From the NCBI RefSeq assembly GCF_003943815.1, contig NZ_RJNA01000007.1:1-64000 (forward strand): a DNA stretch of 64,000 nucleotides. The letters run 5' to 3'. Each line of letters starts with the position of its first letter. Within the stretch, counting starts at the first letter, position 1. The stretch is from Streptococcus cristatus (GTDB taxonomy: Bacteria; Bacillota; Bacilli; Lactobacillales; Streptococcaceae). Below are positions 26,353 through 35,521 of the stretch, in pieces. The notes beneath the pieces were generated by a model. It worked only from the letters and a program-made list of their open reading frames with translations, had not been told where the DNA came from and ran no database searches. Both the position numbers and the translations under genes were made by a program.

Positions 26353-28329
26353 TTATTCTACATGACTTTCGAGATCTTTTTGTGCTTTCGCATTTGACTC
26401 TTCTTTTTCTTTCAGCCATTTCTTACGAGCTGCTTCGTAGTCTTTCTTCGTTACTACGTCATTTGTAACTTTAAGACGTTTGAAGTAAGTAGAACTTGTC
26501 TTATTACCAGTTTGAGCATAAGCGCCTGAGAATGGCTCGATACGTGAGATAAATGGTGCTGCACCAGGATTTGCCATCAATGGAACAACAAGAGAGTTGT
26601 CTGTCAACCAAGCCTGAGCTGCTGCATATTTTTCGTAGCGAGTAACAATATCTGAAGTTTCCTTACCAGCTTCATTTACCAAGCGGTCAAATTCATCTAA
26701 ACCAACTTGCTTAGCGGCTGCATTGTCTACTCCCTCAAAACCAAGGTAAGTCTTTGTAGTTTTAGTTGATGTAGTTTTCAAAATATCCAAATAAGTTGAT
26801 GGATCTTGATAGTCAGGGTTCCAACCAACAGCTGTTGAGATATCCCAGTCTTCGCCAGCAGCATTTGGTGCATAGTAAGTAATGTTGTAAAGATCATCTT
26901 CTGACATTTGTTGAATATCTACAACAACATTCTCAGTTCCCAAAGTCTTTTCAACAGATTGCTTAAGCGATTGTGCGCGGTTAACCATTGGCTTAGAAGT
27001 CTGAGCAACTGGGAGATCCAGATGGATTGGGAATTCCACTCCGTCAGCTTGTAGAGCTGCTTTTGCTTTGGCAAACTCTGCTTTTGCTTTCTCAGCATTA
27101 AAGAGGCCATCTTGACCGTCCTCAAGTTTAACACCTTTCCATTCGTCACCCAATGCAGCAACTTTCTCTTCTACAACGTCACCAAAAGATTTATCGCCAA
27201 CTTGAACAAATGAAGGTGGTACATAAGTATTACGGACAGCGTAAGGAGCACCCTCTTTACCATTGATCTGTGCTGAGTATGATGTGCGGTCAATAGCAAA
27301 GTTCAAGGCTTGACGGAAGTCTTTGTTAAGAATCGCTTTCTTAGTAGCAGACTTCTGAGCATCTGTTGTTTTGCTTGTATGGTTGTAACTTTGACGATCA
27401 ATATTGACACCCATAACAGCTACACCAGCACTTGGCGGTGTGAAAAAGATATTATCCTTGAAGTCTTTTTCTACTCCAGCATAGTTTGAGCTTGTAGGGT
27501 AGAGACGAGCTACTGTGTAGGCGCCATCTTTAAAGTTACGAGCAAGGGCATCTTGGTCTTGTCCATCAAAGTAAGACAACTTGATAGTATCGACATGAAC
27601 ATTTTCCTTATCCCAGTAGTTTTCATTCTTTTGATACTCAACAGCAGACTTAGCAGTGATAGACTTCATCAAGAATGGTCCATTGTAAAGGATAGAAGAT
27701 GGGTCAGTAGATTGACCAAATTTGTCCCCTTGTTTCTTAAGGAATTCAGCATTAACTGGCCAAAGAACTTGTGAAGTTGTCTTTGAATTCCACTGTGGTT
27801 CAGGTTGGTTCAAAGTATATTGGAGAGTGTGGTCGTCAACTGCCTTAACTCCAACAGTAGAGAAGTCAGGTGTTTTACCATTTACGTAGTCATCCAAGCC
27901 TTTTACAGATTGTTGCACAAGATAAAGGGCTTCAGATTTCTTATCAGCAGCATGCTTGAGGCCAGTCACAAAGTCCTGAGCTGTCACATTCCCGTATTCT
28001 TCACCTTCTGAAGAGTACCATTTAGCGTCTTTACGGATTTTATAGGTATAAGTCAAACCATCTTTAGAAACAGTCCAAGACTCTGCAATAGACGGTACAA
28101 AATTACCATATTGGTCATTTTCCAACAAACCGTCCACACCGTTAGTCACGAGGTCAGATGTTGAAGCCTTACCAGACGTCACATAGTCCAATGTTTCTGG
28201 TTCAGCAGTATAGACATAATTATAAGCTTTTGCTGCGCTGTTTCCTTTTGATGAACCAGAACAAGCAGCTAAAACGCCTACTGAAAGAAGGCTAACTCCA
28301 GCTAAAGCTAATACTTTGCTTTTTTTCAT
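26353..28329 (-). CDS. amiA: Oligopeptide-binding lipoprotein AmiA/OppA
   Basis: Substrate-binding lipoprotein that captures extracellular oligopeptides for AmiCDEF. At 658 residues it has a lipoprotein signal (KKSKVLALAGVSLLSVGVLA then Cys-23; lipobox LAAC), then an SBP_bac_5 fold (YNYVYTAEPETLDYVTSG, NPDYQDPSTYLDIL). Its ribosome site is GGAG, seven bases before the ATG. First gene of the operon, with a strong promoter. Paralogous binding proteins (AliA/AliB or Hpp) are common in this genus; none is seen here. Confidence 0.95.
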   Translation of the reverse strand: MKKSKVLALAGVSLLSVGVLAACSGSSKGNSAAKAYNYVYTAEPETLDYVTSGKASTSDLVTNGVDGLLENDQYGNFVPSIAESWTVSKDGLTYTYKIRKDAKWYSSEGEEYGNVTAQDFVTGLKHAADKKSEALYLVQQSVKGLDDYVNGKTPDFSTVGVKAVDDHTLQYTLNQPEPQWNSKTTSQVLWPVNAEFLKKQGDKFGQSTDPSSILYNGPFLMKSITAKSAVEYQKNENYWDKENVHVDTIKLSYFDGQDQDALARNFKDGAYTVARLYPTSSNYAGVEKDFKDNIFFTPPSAGVAVMGVNIDRQSYNHTSKTTDAQKSATKKAILNKDFRQALNFAIDRTSYSAQINGKEGAPYAVRNTYVPPSFVQVGDKSFGDVVEEKVAALGDEWKGVKLEDGQDGLFNAEKAKAEFAKAKAALQADGVEFPIHLDLPVAQTSKPMVNRAQSLKQSVEKTLGTENVVVDIQQMSEDDLYNITYYAPNAAGEDWDISTAVGWNPDYQDPSTYLDILKTTSTKTTKTYLGFEGVDNAAAKQVGLDEFDRLVNEAGKETSDIVTRYEKYAAAQAWLTDNSLVVPLMANPGAAPFISRIEPFSGAYAQTGNKTSSTYFKRLKVTNDVVTKKDYEAARKKWLKEKEESNAKAQKDLESHVE

Positions 28330-28366
28330 ACGAATTCTCCAATTTTGTTTTTTAGGTTTACTTAGG

Positions 28367-28395
28367 ATTATAGCACAAGAAAGGAAAAAAGTAAA
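28367..28395 (-). promoter_or_regulatory. Promoter of the ami operon
   Basis: The minus strand has TTTACT (28390-28395), a 17-bp spacer and an extended -10 TGCTATAAT (hexamer 28367-28372). Confidence 0.75.
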
Positions 28396-28469
28396 CTAAA
28401 TTTTCTGAATATTATGGTAGCCATGCAATGACTCTACTCTATTAATCGTGTTCATGTTCCACTGCTATC

Positions 28470-30224
28470 CTAAGAAAAACTTAGCAAGTCTAAAGACTTA
28501 TTCAATAGAAGGGTAGTATAGTCCGGATCATCCTTGAGTTCTTTGATGGAACTTTGAACCAACTCCAAATCATCTGTAATCATCCCATCCACTCCTAAGC
28601 GAAAGGATTTGACGATACTATCCTCATCATTAATGGTCCAGTCATAGAGACGTTTGTCGGATTGCCAGAGTTTATTGACAAAATTTTCATCCAAGGTTGA
28701 ATACTCCATGGTGTAGCCAGAAGCCTTGGTTCGTGGAAAGATTGTATTATAAGGCAGGATAAAAAAGCTGGGGATAGAAGAATCATATTTGACTACCTGA
28801 TCGATAACTTGGTAGTCCAAAGACTGAATCTGGTGTTGATAAACCTTGATTTTGGCACCATACTTACTCAAAAATCGCTCCATCATATCCTTGGAGTCTT
28901 TCTTGCTAGTCTTAATTTCTATCAAGAGGCGCTGGCCGAGTTGATTGGCTCGTGTAAAGTAATCGTCAAAACTAGAAATCTTAGCTCGATAGCCATTTTC
29001 TGAAATCTCTAGCGAAGTCAACTCAGCCAAGGTTAAGTCTTGAGGTTGGGCATCAAGGCCTGCCAACTGCTTCAGGTTTGCATCATGCATCATGACAAAT
29101 TGCCCATCCTTAGTTTCCTGCACATCCATTTCTACCAAGTCAGGCTTGAGCAAGGCTGTTTTTTCCAGCGCTTCTACGGTATTTTGGATTCCATTTTCCC
29201 TCGAAACCCCTCTATGGGAAATCGTAATCGGAATGTTCTCCAAAGGGAAATTTAGATAGACATAGCCTTCTAATGCAAAGCTTAAACTGGCAATAGTCAG
29301 AACAAACCAACGCATTAGAGATAGGCCTCTTTTCGTTGGATAGTCATTTAAGGTACGATCTGTCAGGAAGGAGACAAATTTGAGAAGGAAATAGGACAAC
29401 ATAGCATAGTAGGCAAACTTAATCAGGACAAAAGCTACAATACCGCTAAAGAGGACAACCTCATTTGGTTGAGTGTTCGCGTATCGCTGTCCCAGTATAG
29501 CTGGAGCTGAGAGAAAAGTATAAAGCAGAAAGCTTTTGATAATAATCCAAAAAAGATGCCTAGTGTAAAAGAAAAGGCGGTTCTTGGTCTTGGCCAGACT
29601 AAAGCGAATTGCCTGAGGAACTGTGGCGTGCTCAAAAAAGAGCTGTGGTAGGGCAAACATTAGTCGTACTGCCACTAGAAGCATGCCGACCACAAGAAGT
29701 CCCATGAAAACAGCGAGCACAATATTATTTGCCAAATAGGTGACAATAAAATCTGGAACCAAAATTTTATTGAGATAGTATATTTTCAAAATTTGGCGCA
29801 AGAAGGGAAAAAGAAAGCCCATATAAAGTACGATAAAGAGCATTTTCCCTGGGCCAGCCTTCTTGACAATGGCAGAACTGTCCCTAAATGTTTTTCCAAG
29901 AAAAGCGAATACTGGTCGGTTTTCTTTATCCAAGAGATTGCGAATCCCCATGAAAATCATGCCGCTCTGGAAATAGGCTACAAAGAGATTGACCACAATG
30001 AGGACTAGAAAACCTAGACCGACCAGCCAATTAGAGCTGAGGACTGCCCAGACATTGTTGTAAGACAAAAAAAGATAGCCTGTCTGTTTGAGTAGGTATT
30101 CTGCTGCGTAAGAATTAAAGGGGATCCATGCATACTCCATCATCATAAAGACCATGAAAAAGAGAACTAGGATCTTGTCTAAATTATGATAAAAGCGCTT
30201 AAAGCTAAGTTTTTCTGGTTTCAT
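28470..30224 (-). CDS. Membrane-anchored glycerophosphodiester phosphodiesterase
   Basis: About 584 residues. The first 325 form a membrane domain of the GPDPase_memb type with six or more helices. The rest is a GDPD TIM barrel with the catalytic HRG (ISHRGVSRENG, about 333), metal ligands in VEMDVQETKDG and the general acid in MMHDANL. The enzyme splits glycerophosphodiesters to glycerol-3-phosphate plus an alcohol; the membrane domain suggests deacylated lipids or teichoic acid fragments as substrates (inference). The start at 30224 (MKPEKLSF) is an ATG; the frame opens at a TTG at 30269. The upstream site is weak (AGAAGAAAA). Confidence 0.88.
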   Translation of the reverse strand: MKPEKLSFKRFYHNLDKILVLFFMVFMMMEYAWIPFNSYAAEYLLKQTGYLFLSYNNVWAVLSSNWLVGLGFLVLIVVNLFVAYFQSGMIFMGIRNLLDKENRPVFAFLGKTFRDSSAIVKKAGPGKMLFIVLYMGFLFPFLRQILKIYYLNKILVPDFIVTYLANNIVLAVFMGLLVVGMLLVAVRLMFALPQLFFEHATVPQAIRFSLAKTKNRLFFYTRHLFWIIIKSFLLYTFLSAPAILGQRYANTQPNEVVLFSGIVAFVLIKFAYYAMLSYFLLKFVSFLTDRTLNDYPTKRGLSLMRWFVLTIASLSFALEGYVYLNFPLENIPITISHRGVSRENGIQNTVEALEKTALLKPDLVEMDVQETKDGQFVMMHDANLKQLAGLDAQPQDLTLAELTSLEISENGYRAKISSFDDYFTRANQLGQRLLIEIKTSKKDSKDMMERFLSKYGAKIKVYQHQIQSLDYQVIDQVVKYDSSIPSFFILPYNTIFPRTKASGYTMEYSTLDENFVNKLWQSDKRLYDWTINDEDSIVKSFRLGVDGMITDDLELVQSSIKELKDDPDYTTLLLNKSLDLLSFS

Positions 30225-30336
30225 CTTATTTTCTTCTTTCAGAAATTTGGGCGAAACAGGGGCAGTCAAGTTACAGTGGCTACAGTGAGTCCGCTCCTGT
30301 TATTGCCATCTTGGCACCACCCCTTCTTTGAAAAAT

Positions 30337-30362
30337 AAATCTCAGCTTTTCAACTGAGATTT
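30337..30362 (-). terminator. Terminator of rocS
   Basis: AAATCTCAG / CTGAGATTT form a perfect 9-bp stem with an 8-nt loop, six bases after the rocS stop, followed on the minus strand by ATTTTTC. Confidence 0.8.
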
Positions 30363-30368
30363 TCTTTC

Positions 30369-30863
30369 TTATTTACCAAATAAACGGGCGAAAAATCCTT
30401 TGTTTTCCTGCTTTTGCACCTTCTCCTTGGCTTCATCCAGCTCCAAAAGAAGGGTTTCCCGCTCGCTCATAGCCTTGGCTGTCAACTGCTGCTGCTGGTC
30501 CAGCTGCTTATCTTTTTCAGCAATCTGCACGTCCTTGACACGGAGTTGTTCGTCTTTCTTAGCCAGCTGGTTATCTTTCGCCTTGAGTTGCTCATAAAGG
30601 CGCAAAATCTCAGCATTTTTTTCATCCACTAAGATTTCCATCAACTCGCGCTGTTTGACTTCTTCGCTGACTGGCTCATCTTCAAAAATGGTCTTTTTAT
30701 AAATTTCTTCTAGCTTAATCAGGCCACTGCGGGTCACGACTGTGACCCCTTTTTCATTTTTTTCTGTATCTTCTGGCGGCAGAGCCTTGACACGATTATT
30801 GATTGCCTGACGGCTGACTCCTAAAATCTCGGCCAGCTCGCTGACTGTCTTTTCAATTGCCAT
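30369..30863 (-). CDS. rocS: Chromosome segregation protein RocS (DUF536)
   Basis: A 164-residue protein with three parts. There is an N-terminal helix-turn-helix (about 5-28, VSELAEILGVSRQAINNRVK), a long coiled coil rich in K, E, Q and D (about 75-150, with QLAKKDEQL and KDVQIAEKDKQL heptads), and a short C-terminal amphipathic helix (NKGFFARLFGK) able to touch the membrane. This is the architecture of pneumococcal RocS, which links DNA to the membrane, helps segregate chromosomes and protects the nucleoid in cells lacking Min/Noc. Own promoter (TTGACA-17-TAAGAT, extended) and terminator. Confidence 0.85.
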   Translation of the reverse strand: MAIEKTVSELAEILGVSRQAINNRVKALPPEDTEKNEKGVTVVTRSGLIKLEEIYKKTIFEDEPVSEEVKQRELMEILVDEKNAEILRLYEQLKAKDNQLAKKDEQLRVKDVQIAEKDKQLDQQQQLTAKAMSERETLLLELDEAKEKVQKQENKGFFARLFGK

Positions 30864-30901
30864 AATTTCCTCTGAAACTTTTTCTAGATATGGTTACCTA
30901 A

Positions 30902-30930
30902 ATCTTATCATATCAAGGCTTAACTGTCAA
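30902..30930 (-). promoter_or_regulatory. Promoter of rocS
   Basis: The minus strand has TTGACA (30925-30930), a 17-bp spacer and TAAGAT (30902-30907) preceded by TGA (extended -10). Confidence 0.65.
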
Positions 30931-30977
30931 ATAAAGCAAAAAAGTGAAGCAATATATTGCTCCACTTTCCTGGTTTT

Positions 30978-31706
30978 CTATAGTTCAACTTGAAAGATTT
31001 CCAAGCTCTGCATTTCTTCTTCTGTCAAGCGCCGCCATTGGCCCAGTTCCAGACTTGGATCAAGCTGGAGAGGTCCCATAGACAAGCGCTGAAGATCGGT
31101 GACTTCCTTCTCACAAGCTAGAACCATACGCTTCACCTGATGAAACTTGCCTTCTGAGAGCGTGATACGAACCAGACTGGTCTGCGCTCCTTCATCTCTT
31201 TCGATAATTTCGAGCTGGGCAGGCTGACAAGTGAAGTCTTTAAGCTCGATTCCTTGGGCAAAACGCTCAACATCTGCCTGATCTATCAGACCAGCAACCT
31301 GAGCTTGATAAACCTTAGCCACATGGCGCTTGGGAGACAGCATAGCGTGCGATAGCTGACCATTATTGGTCAAAAGCAGAAGCCCATGCGTATCCACATC
31401 TAACCGCCCCACAGGAAAGACTTCTTTTTGACGGGCAGTATCGTCTAATAAATCTAAAACGGTTTTATGGCGGTCATCTTCAGTGGCAGAAATGACACCC
31501 TTGGGTTTGTTCAAGAGGTAGTAGACAAATTTTTCATAAACTAGAGTCTGACCATCCACCACAATCTGATCCGACCGTTCATCAATCTGAGTCTTGGCTG
31601 ACGTGACTGCTGTCCCGTTGACCCATACTTGACCTTTCTTCAATAGTTGTTTGACTTGACTGCGCGAGCCAAGTCCACTTTCCACTAGAAACTTATCCAG
31701 ACGCAT
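30978..31706 (-). CDS. RsuA/RluB-family pseudouridine synthase
   Basis: A 242-residue RNA pseudouridine synthase with an N-terminal S4 RNA-binding domain (MRLDKFLVESGLGSRSQVKQ) and a catalytic domain carrying the active aspartate in PVGRLDVDTHGLLLLTNNG (about 100-118). It most likely modifies 16S rRNA (RsuA-type) but RluB/E/F cannot be excluded. It is 9 bp downstream of the MFS gene on the same strand. GGAG, seven bases before the start, is the ribosome site. Confidence 0.88.
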   Translation of the reverse strand: MRLDKFLVESGLGSRSQVKQLLKKGQVWVNGTAVTSAKTQIDERSDQIVVDGQTLVYEKFVYYLLNKPKGVISATEDDRHKTVLDLLDDTARQKEVFPVGRLDVDTHGLLLLTNNGQLSHAMLSPKRHVAKVYQAQVAGLIDQADVERFAQGIELKDFTCQPAQLEIIERDEGAQTSLVRITLSEGKFHQVKRMVLACEKEVTDLQRLSMGPLQLDPSLELGQWRRLTEEEMQSLEIFQVEL

Positions 31707-31715
31707 ATTCTTCTC

Positions 31716-32867
31716 CTAAGCAAACTTTTTCTTGAGAATGCCGAATGCCAGCACTGCCATTAAAACCATCAGACTTCCCAAAACGCCAAAGATAAAGGAA
31801 GCTTGGCTTGAAAATTGACTAATCAATGACAAAAAGAAAGTTGTAGCGGTAGCTCCAGCACTACAACCTAAAATCACAATCGAAGTCGCTTGATTCAGGG
31901 ATTTGCTAGGGATTCTCTCTGAAAGAATATGAAAAATCGCTGTCAGACTGACACTATAAACAAAGCCAGAAGCGATGGTCACCACACTCAAGAGCAAGAG
32001 ATTGGGTGCCAAACCAATCATGATCGAAGCAAGACCAAAGACCACTCCCGCAACCGTCAATAAATTTTCCTTGAAATAATGAAGAAGAGGGGCAAAGGAC
32101 AAGCCTGCGGCAATACCAATCAACTGCATGGTTGAAAGAATCAAACCTGCCGTCTGAACACTACCCATACCAGACTTTTCAACCAGTCCGGGCACGCGCA
32201 CGTTGATGACAACATTCGTCAAGACAATCATCGCTGCTACCAGGGCTAGGCCGATTGTCAGAAACCACTGTGCAGCTGTCAAGCCCTTTCCTTCCTGATG
32301 AGTCTCATGATGCTTCTCCTCCTTGCCATAAGGCACAAAGAGCAGATAGAGGGCTAGAACAATCAAACCCGAAGCATAGACCAAAAAAGAAATTTCCCAG
32401 CCAAAGCGAAGCAACTGGCTCACTCCAAGCGTCAAGAGAGCCGTCCCGACAACTTCAGCTGATCCACGCAGACCAAGAGTCTGAATGCGTTCCTTGCCCT
32501 CATAACGTTCGCTGATAATTGAAATGGCTTTGGCATTAAGCAAACCAACTCCCATACCAAAGATCAGACGCGAGGCAAAAATCACCCAGTAGGCCTTATT
32601 CACAAGAGGAACAAAGCCGCAAAGAGCGAAAATCAAGAGCCCCGTCACAATCATCTTTCGTTCCGATAAATATTTCTCCACCAAACCATTTAAGATTAGC
32701 ATGAGCATAATCCCAGCCGATGGCAAAGAAACCAGCAGTTCTATCCAGCTTTCCGGCAAGACTTTATAAAAAGCAAACATGGCCGACTGGGCACTGGAAA
32801 TCGAAAAGGAGGTCGTCAACACCAAAGAAAGTGAGAGAATACTCACTTTTTCCATAAACTTTTTCAT
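31716..32867 (-). CDS. Major facilitator superfamily transporter
   Basis: A 383-residue membrane protein with about twelve hydrophobic helices and the conserved cytoplasmic loop between helices 2 and 3 (GLVEKYLSERKMIV), which corresponds to the MFS loop motif. The middle loop holds a histidine-rich stretch (KEEKHHETHQEG). It is probably an exporter of drugs or metabolites; the substrate is not evident. Own promoter (TTGCGT-17-TATGAT at 32899-32927). It is followed closely by the pseudouridine synthase gene. Confidence 0.85.
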   Translation of the reverse strand: MKKFMEKVSILSLSLVLTTSFSISSAQSAMFAFYKVLPESWIELLVSLPSAGIMLMLILNGLVEKYLSERKMIVTGLLIFALCGFVPLVNKAYWVIFASRLIFGMGVGLLNAKAISIISERYEGKERIQTLGLRGSAEVVGTALLTLGVSQLLRFGWEISFLVYASGLIVLALYLLFVPYGKEEKHHETHQEGKGLTAAQWFLTIGLALVAAMIVLTNVVINVRVPGLVEKSGMGSVQTAGLILSTMQLIGIAAGLSFAPLLHYFKENLLTVAGVVFGLASIMIGLAPNLLLLSVVTIASGFVYSVSLTAIFHILSERIPSKSLNQATSIVILGCSAGATATTFFLSLISQFSSQASFIFGVLGSLMVLMAVLAFGILKKKFA

Positions 32868-32898
32868 TCTATTTTCCTTTAAAAATCACACTCATTCT

Positions 32899-32927
32899 AT
32901 CATACAGTTTTTTAGAAAAAGACGCAA
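32899..32927 (-). promoter_or_regulatory. Promoter of the MFS transporter operon
   Basis: The minus strand has TTGCGT (32922-32927), a 17-bp spacer and TATGAT (32899-32904). Confidence 0.5.
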
Positions 32928-33062
32928 TCATCTTTTCTTAAAAAAATCAGCCATTAAAGAGTACATTCTTTCGAAAAATTTCTCCTCTGACAAAAGAACA
33001 AGCCCTTTCTTTATTTCTGGCGGGATTTGTGTTATGATGAAGGGAAGAAAAAGGAGAGAATC

Positions 33063-33695
33063 ATGTCTGTTATTGAAAAAAAATCGGTTATGGATAAATT
33101 AACCAAGGCAGCTCATTTGATTGATATGAGCGATATTATTCGCGAGGGAAATCCTACCTTGCGTGCGGTGGCTGAGGAAGTCAGCTTTCCCTTATCTGAT
33201 CAGGAAATCATTTTAGGTGAGAAAATGATGCAGTTTTTGAAACATTCTCAAGATCCTGTCATGGCGGAAAAAATGGGTCTCCGTGGCGGAGTCGGTCTAG
33301 CAGCGCCTCAGCTGGATATTTCTAAGCGAATCATCGCTGTGCTGGTGCCAAATCTGGAGGACGAAGAAGGAAATCCTCCTAAAGAAGCCTACTCACTGGC
33401 TCAGGTCATGTACAATCCTAAAGTTGTTGCCCACTCTGTGCAAGATGCAGCTCTGGCTGACGGCGAGGGTTGCCTTTCCGTCGACCGCGAAGTACCAGGC
33501 TATGTCGTGCGTCATGCACGGGTGACCGTGGATTACTTTGACAAGGACGGTCAAAAACACCGCATCAAACTCAAAGGCTACAATTCTATCGTGATTCAAC
33601 ACGAGATTGACCATATCAACGGCATTATGTTCTACGACCGCATCAACGAAAAAGATCCATTTGCAGTGAAAGACGGCATGTTGGTACTGGAATAA
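33063..33695 (+). CDS. def: Peptide deformylase
   Basis: Removes the N-formyl group from nascent proteins; an essential Fe/Zn hydrolase. 210 residues, type 2 (Gram-positive) with an insertion. Motif 1 is [10 protein letters not shown] (about 78-87), motif 2 [12 protein letters not shown], and motif 3 [12 protein letters not shown] with the two metal histidines. The start at 33063 has GGAGAG seven bases upstream; the frame opens 36 bases earlier. Promoter TTTATT-17-TATGAT (33010-33038), extended. A strong terminator follows. Confidence 0.96.
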   Translation: MSVIEKKSVMDKLTKAAHLIDMSDIIREGNPTLRAVAEEVSFPLSDQEIILGEKMMQFLKHSQDPVMAEKMGLRGGVGLAAPQLDISKRIIAVLVPNLEDEEGNPPKEAYSLAQVMYNPKVVAHSVQDAALADGEGCLSVDREVPGYVVRHARVTVDYFDKDGQKHRIKLKGYNSIVIQHEIDHINGIMFYDRINEKDPFAVKDGMLVLE

Positions 33696-33717
33696 ACAGA
33701 TCGTATATTGTAATCAA

Positions 33718-33753
33718 AAATACCTAGACGTTTTCGCGTCTAGGTATTTCTTT
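33718..33753 (+). terminator. Terminator of def, probably bidirectional
   Basis: AAATACCTAGACG - 6 nt - CGTCTAGGTATTT, a perfect 13-bp stem followed by CTTTT. The A-rich left flank allows leftward termination of the GlsB-type gene as well. Confidence 0.9.
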
Positions 33754-33762
33754 TACACTATT

Positions 33763-33993
33763 CTAAGTGCCTCGATCCCAGAAAAGAGCCAAAAGGATCA
33801 CAGCGCCCAAGACTGAGGGAAGAATAGCTGTGTCCGCTAACATCGGTCCCCAGTGGCCAAAAAGCAATTGCCCAAGCCATGAACCAAACCAGCCCAAGAG
33901 GATTTTTCCGATACAGCCCATACGTTCCCCGCGGCTGGTAATAGCCCCAGCCATGAGACCAATAATAAAACCGACAAACATACTACCAATCAT
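33763..33993 (-). CDS. GlsB/YeaQ/YmgE-family small membrane protein
   Basis: A 76-residue protein with three hydrophobic segments and glycine-rich helices (MFVGFIIGLMAGAITSRGER, GKILLGWFGSWLGQLLFG, LPSVLGAVILLALFWDRG). It belongs to the transglycosylase-associated/GlsB family, small membrane proteins linked to general or envelope stress in relatives; the molecular role is unknown. ATG 33993 has AAGGA upstream. It shares a bidirectional terminator with def. Confidence 0.85.
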   Translation of the reverse strand: MIGSMFVGFIIGLMAGAITSRGERMGCIGKILLGWFGSWLGQLLFGHWGPMLADTAILPSVLGAVILLALFWDRGT

Positions 33994-34086
33994 ATAGGAT
34001 CCTTCTTTCTATGTTTCTAAGAATACTTTTCGAGAAGCAGGTGGGAGCTGTCAGATTAAAAGTGCCCGTCAAAACAACTTAAAATC

Positions 34087-35328
34087 TTAGATTGCCCAGT
34101 CTCCATTTCTGAAGATAGGAACTCGTGTTCCATCCTCACGGATACCATCTATATCCATTTGATTAGAGCCAATCATAAAGTCCACGTGAACATCTGAACG
34201 GTTGAGGCCCGCAGCTTCAAGCTCTTCTTCGCTCATCTCTGCCCCACCAACAACGCTAGTCGCATAAGCTGCACCGATAGCCAAGTGGTTTGAAGCATTC
34301 TCATCGAAAAGGGTGTTGAAGAAGGTAATGCCTGACTGAGAAATTGGACTTGGATCTGGTACCAAGGCACATTCCCCCAAGGCACGCGCGCCAGCGTTTT
34401 CAAAGACAAGGTCTTTCATGACCTGATCACCCTTCTCGGCTGAAATATCCACGATTTGTCCATCCTTAAAGGTTACCTTAATGCCTTCGATGATATTTCC
34501 GTTATAGCTAAGCGGTTTTGTAGAAGTGACATAGCCATCTGCACGACGGAAGTCAGGAGCCGTAAAGACTTCTTCTGTTGGCATATTTGGCAAGAATCCT
34601 TCACCCTGTGCGTTGATGGCACCAGCTGATTCCCAGACGTGGTTCTTAGGCAAGCCAAGTGTCAAATCAGTCCCTGGTGCTGTATAGTGAAGGGCTGAGA
34701 ATTGTTCTTTATTGAGCATTTCTGCCTTGCTCTTGAGGATGGCTGCATGTTCTTCCCAAGCTTTAACAGGATCTTCTTCGTAGACACGGCAAGTTTTGAA
34801 GATTTGGTCCCAAAGGAGATCAACTGCTTCTTCATCGCTTGTAGCATTTGGAAAGACTTTCTTAGCCCACTCAAGTCCAGCTGCTGCTGCGACCGTCCAA
34901 CTGACTTTATTTGATTGCGTTGCGATACGCATTGGCTTCATCGCAAGTCCCATAGCTTTGGCAGAAGCTGAAAGCTTGTCCGCATCCACTCCGTTCAAGG
35001 CACCTGGGTCAGATGAGCGAACCCCAAGACGGCTAGCTTTCTTTTCGAGGAGATAGTTCATCTCCGCAATCTTGTATTCTGGCACATTGTCCAGACGCTC
35101 CATTGGCGCGTGGAGGAATTTCTCACGGTTGATCACATCATCGGTCCACTGAACGATAACCTCATGCGCACCCAAGGCATAGGCTTCTTTCACGATCAAA
35201 TGCGCCAACTCACGTTGCTCCACATCGATTGAGAGAGCTAAAGTATGACCAGGTTGCACGTTGATTCCATTTGCAACCAATAGTTTAGCGTATTTTTCTA
35301 AGTTTTCTTTAAAATTTGGCAGAACCAT
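34087..35328 (-). CDS. pepS: Aminopeptidase PepS (M29 family)
   Basis: A 413-residue metal-dependent aminopeptidase of the AmpS/PepS (M29) type, cytoplasmic, that trims short peptides such as those taken up by Ami. Family features include GTDLTLGLPKNHVWESAG (metal/active region), FTAPDFRRADGYVTST and the C-terminal NASNHLAIGAAY with SDVHVDFMIGS. The ATG at 35328 follows GGAG by seven bases. It is read after a small membrane-protein gene and polC. Confidence 0.93.
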   Translation of the reverse strand: MVLPNFKENLEKYAKLLVANGINVQPGHTLALSIDVEQRELAHLIVKEAYALGAHEVIVQWTDDVINREKFLHAPMERLDNVPEYKIAEMNYLLEKKASRLGVRSSDPGALNGVDADKLSASAKAMGLAMKPMRIATQSNKVSWTVAAAAGLEWAKKVFPNATSDEEAVDLLWDQIFKTCRVYEEDPVKAWEEHAAILKSKAEMLNKEQFSALHYTAPGTDLTLGLPKNHVWESAGAINAQGEGFLPNMPTEEVFTAPDFRRADGYVTSTKPLSYNGNIIEGIKVTFKDGQIVDISAEKGDQVMKDLVFENAGARALGECALVPDPSPISQSGITFFNTLFDENASNHLAIGAAYATSVVGGAEMSEEELEAAGLNRSDVHVDFMIGSNQMDIDGIREDGTRVPIFRNGDWAI

Positions 35329-35349
35329 GCTGCTTCTCCTTTTCTTTCG

Positions 35350-35502
35350 TTATTTCTCTTTAAACAGGGACAGCAGGCTAACCGCTGCCACCGTACCGCA
35401 AATCAAAGCGGTCATTTTCAAAATCGTATCTGGATCAAGATCCAGCTGGTAATCAAATACTTTTTGCGCAGGCTTATCCTGAGCGGAAATGGTCAATTTC
35501 AT
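35350..35502 (-). CDS. Small membrane protein (50 residues), unknown function
   Basis: An overlooked short frame between polC and pepS: ATG at 35502, TAA at 35350, 50 codons. The first 27 residues are polar (MKLTISAQDKPAQKVFDYQL...). Then one transmembrane helix (ILKMTALICGTVAAVSLLSLF) and a lysine tail (KEK) follow. GAGG lies five bases before the ATG. The gap between the neighbours is almost exactly filled by this gene. It is co-directional with both. I do not know its family; the shape suggests a single-pass N-out/C-in or tail-anchored protein. Confidence 0.7.
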   Translation of the reverse strand: MKLTISAQDKPAQKVFDYQLDLDPDTILKMTALICGTVAAVSLLSLFKEK

Positions 35503-35521
35503 AAAAACCTCTTTCTATATT

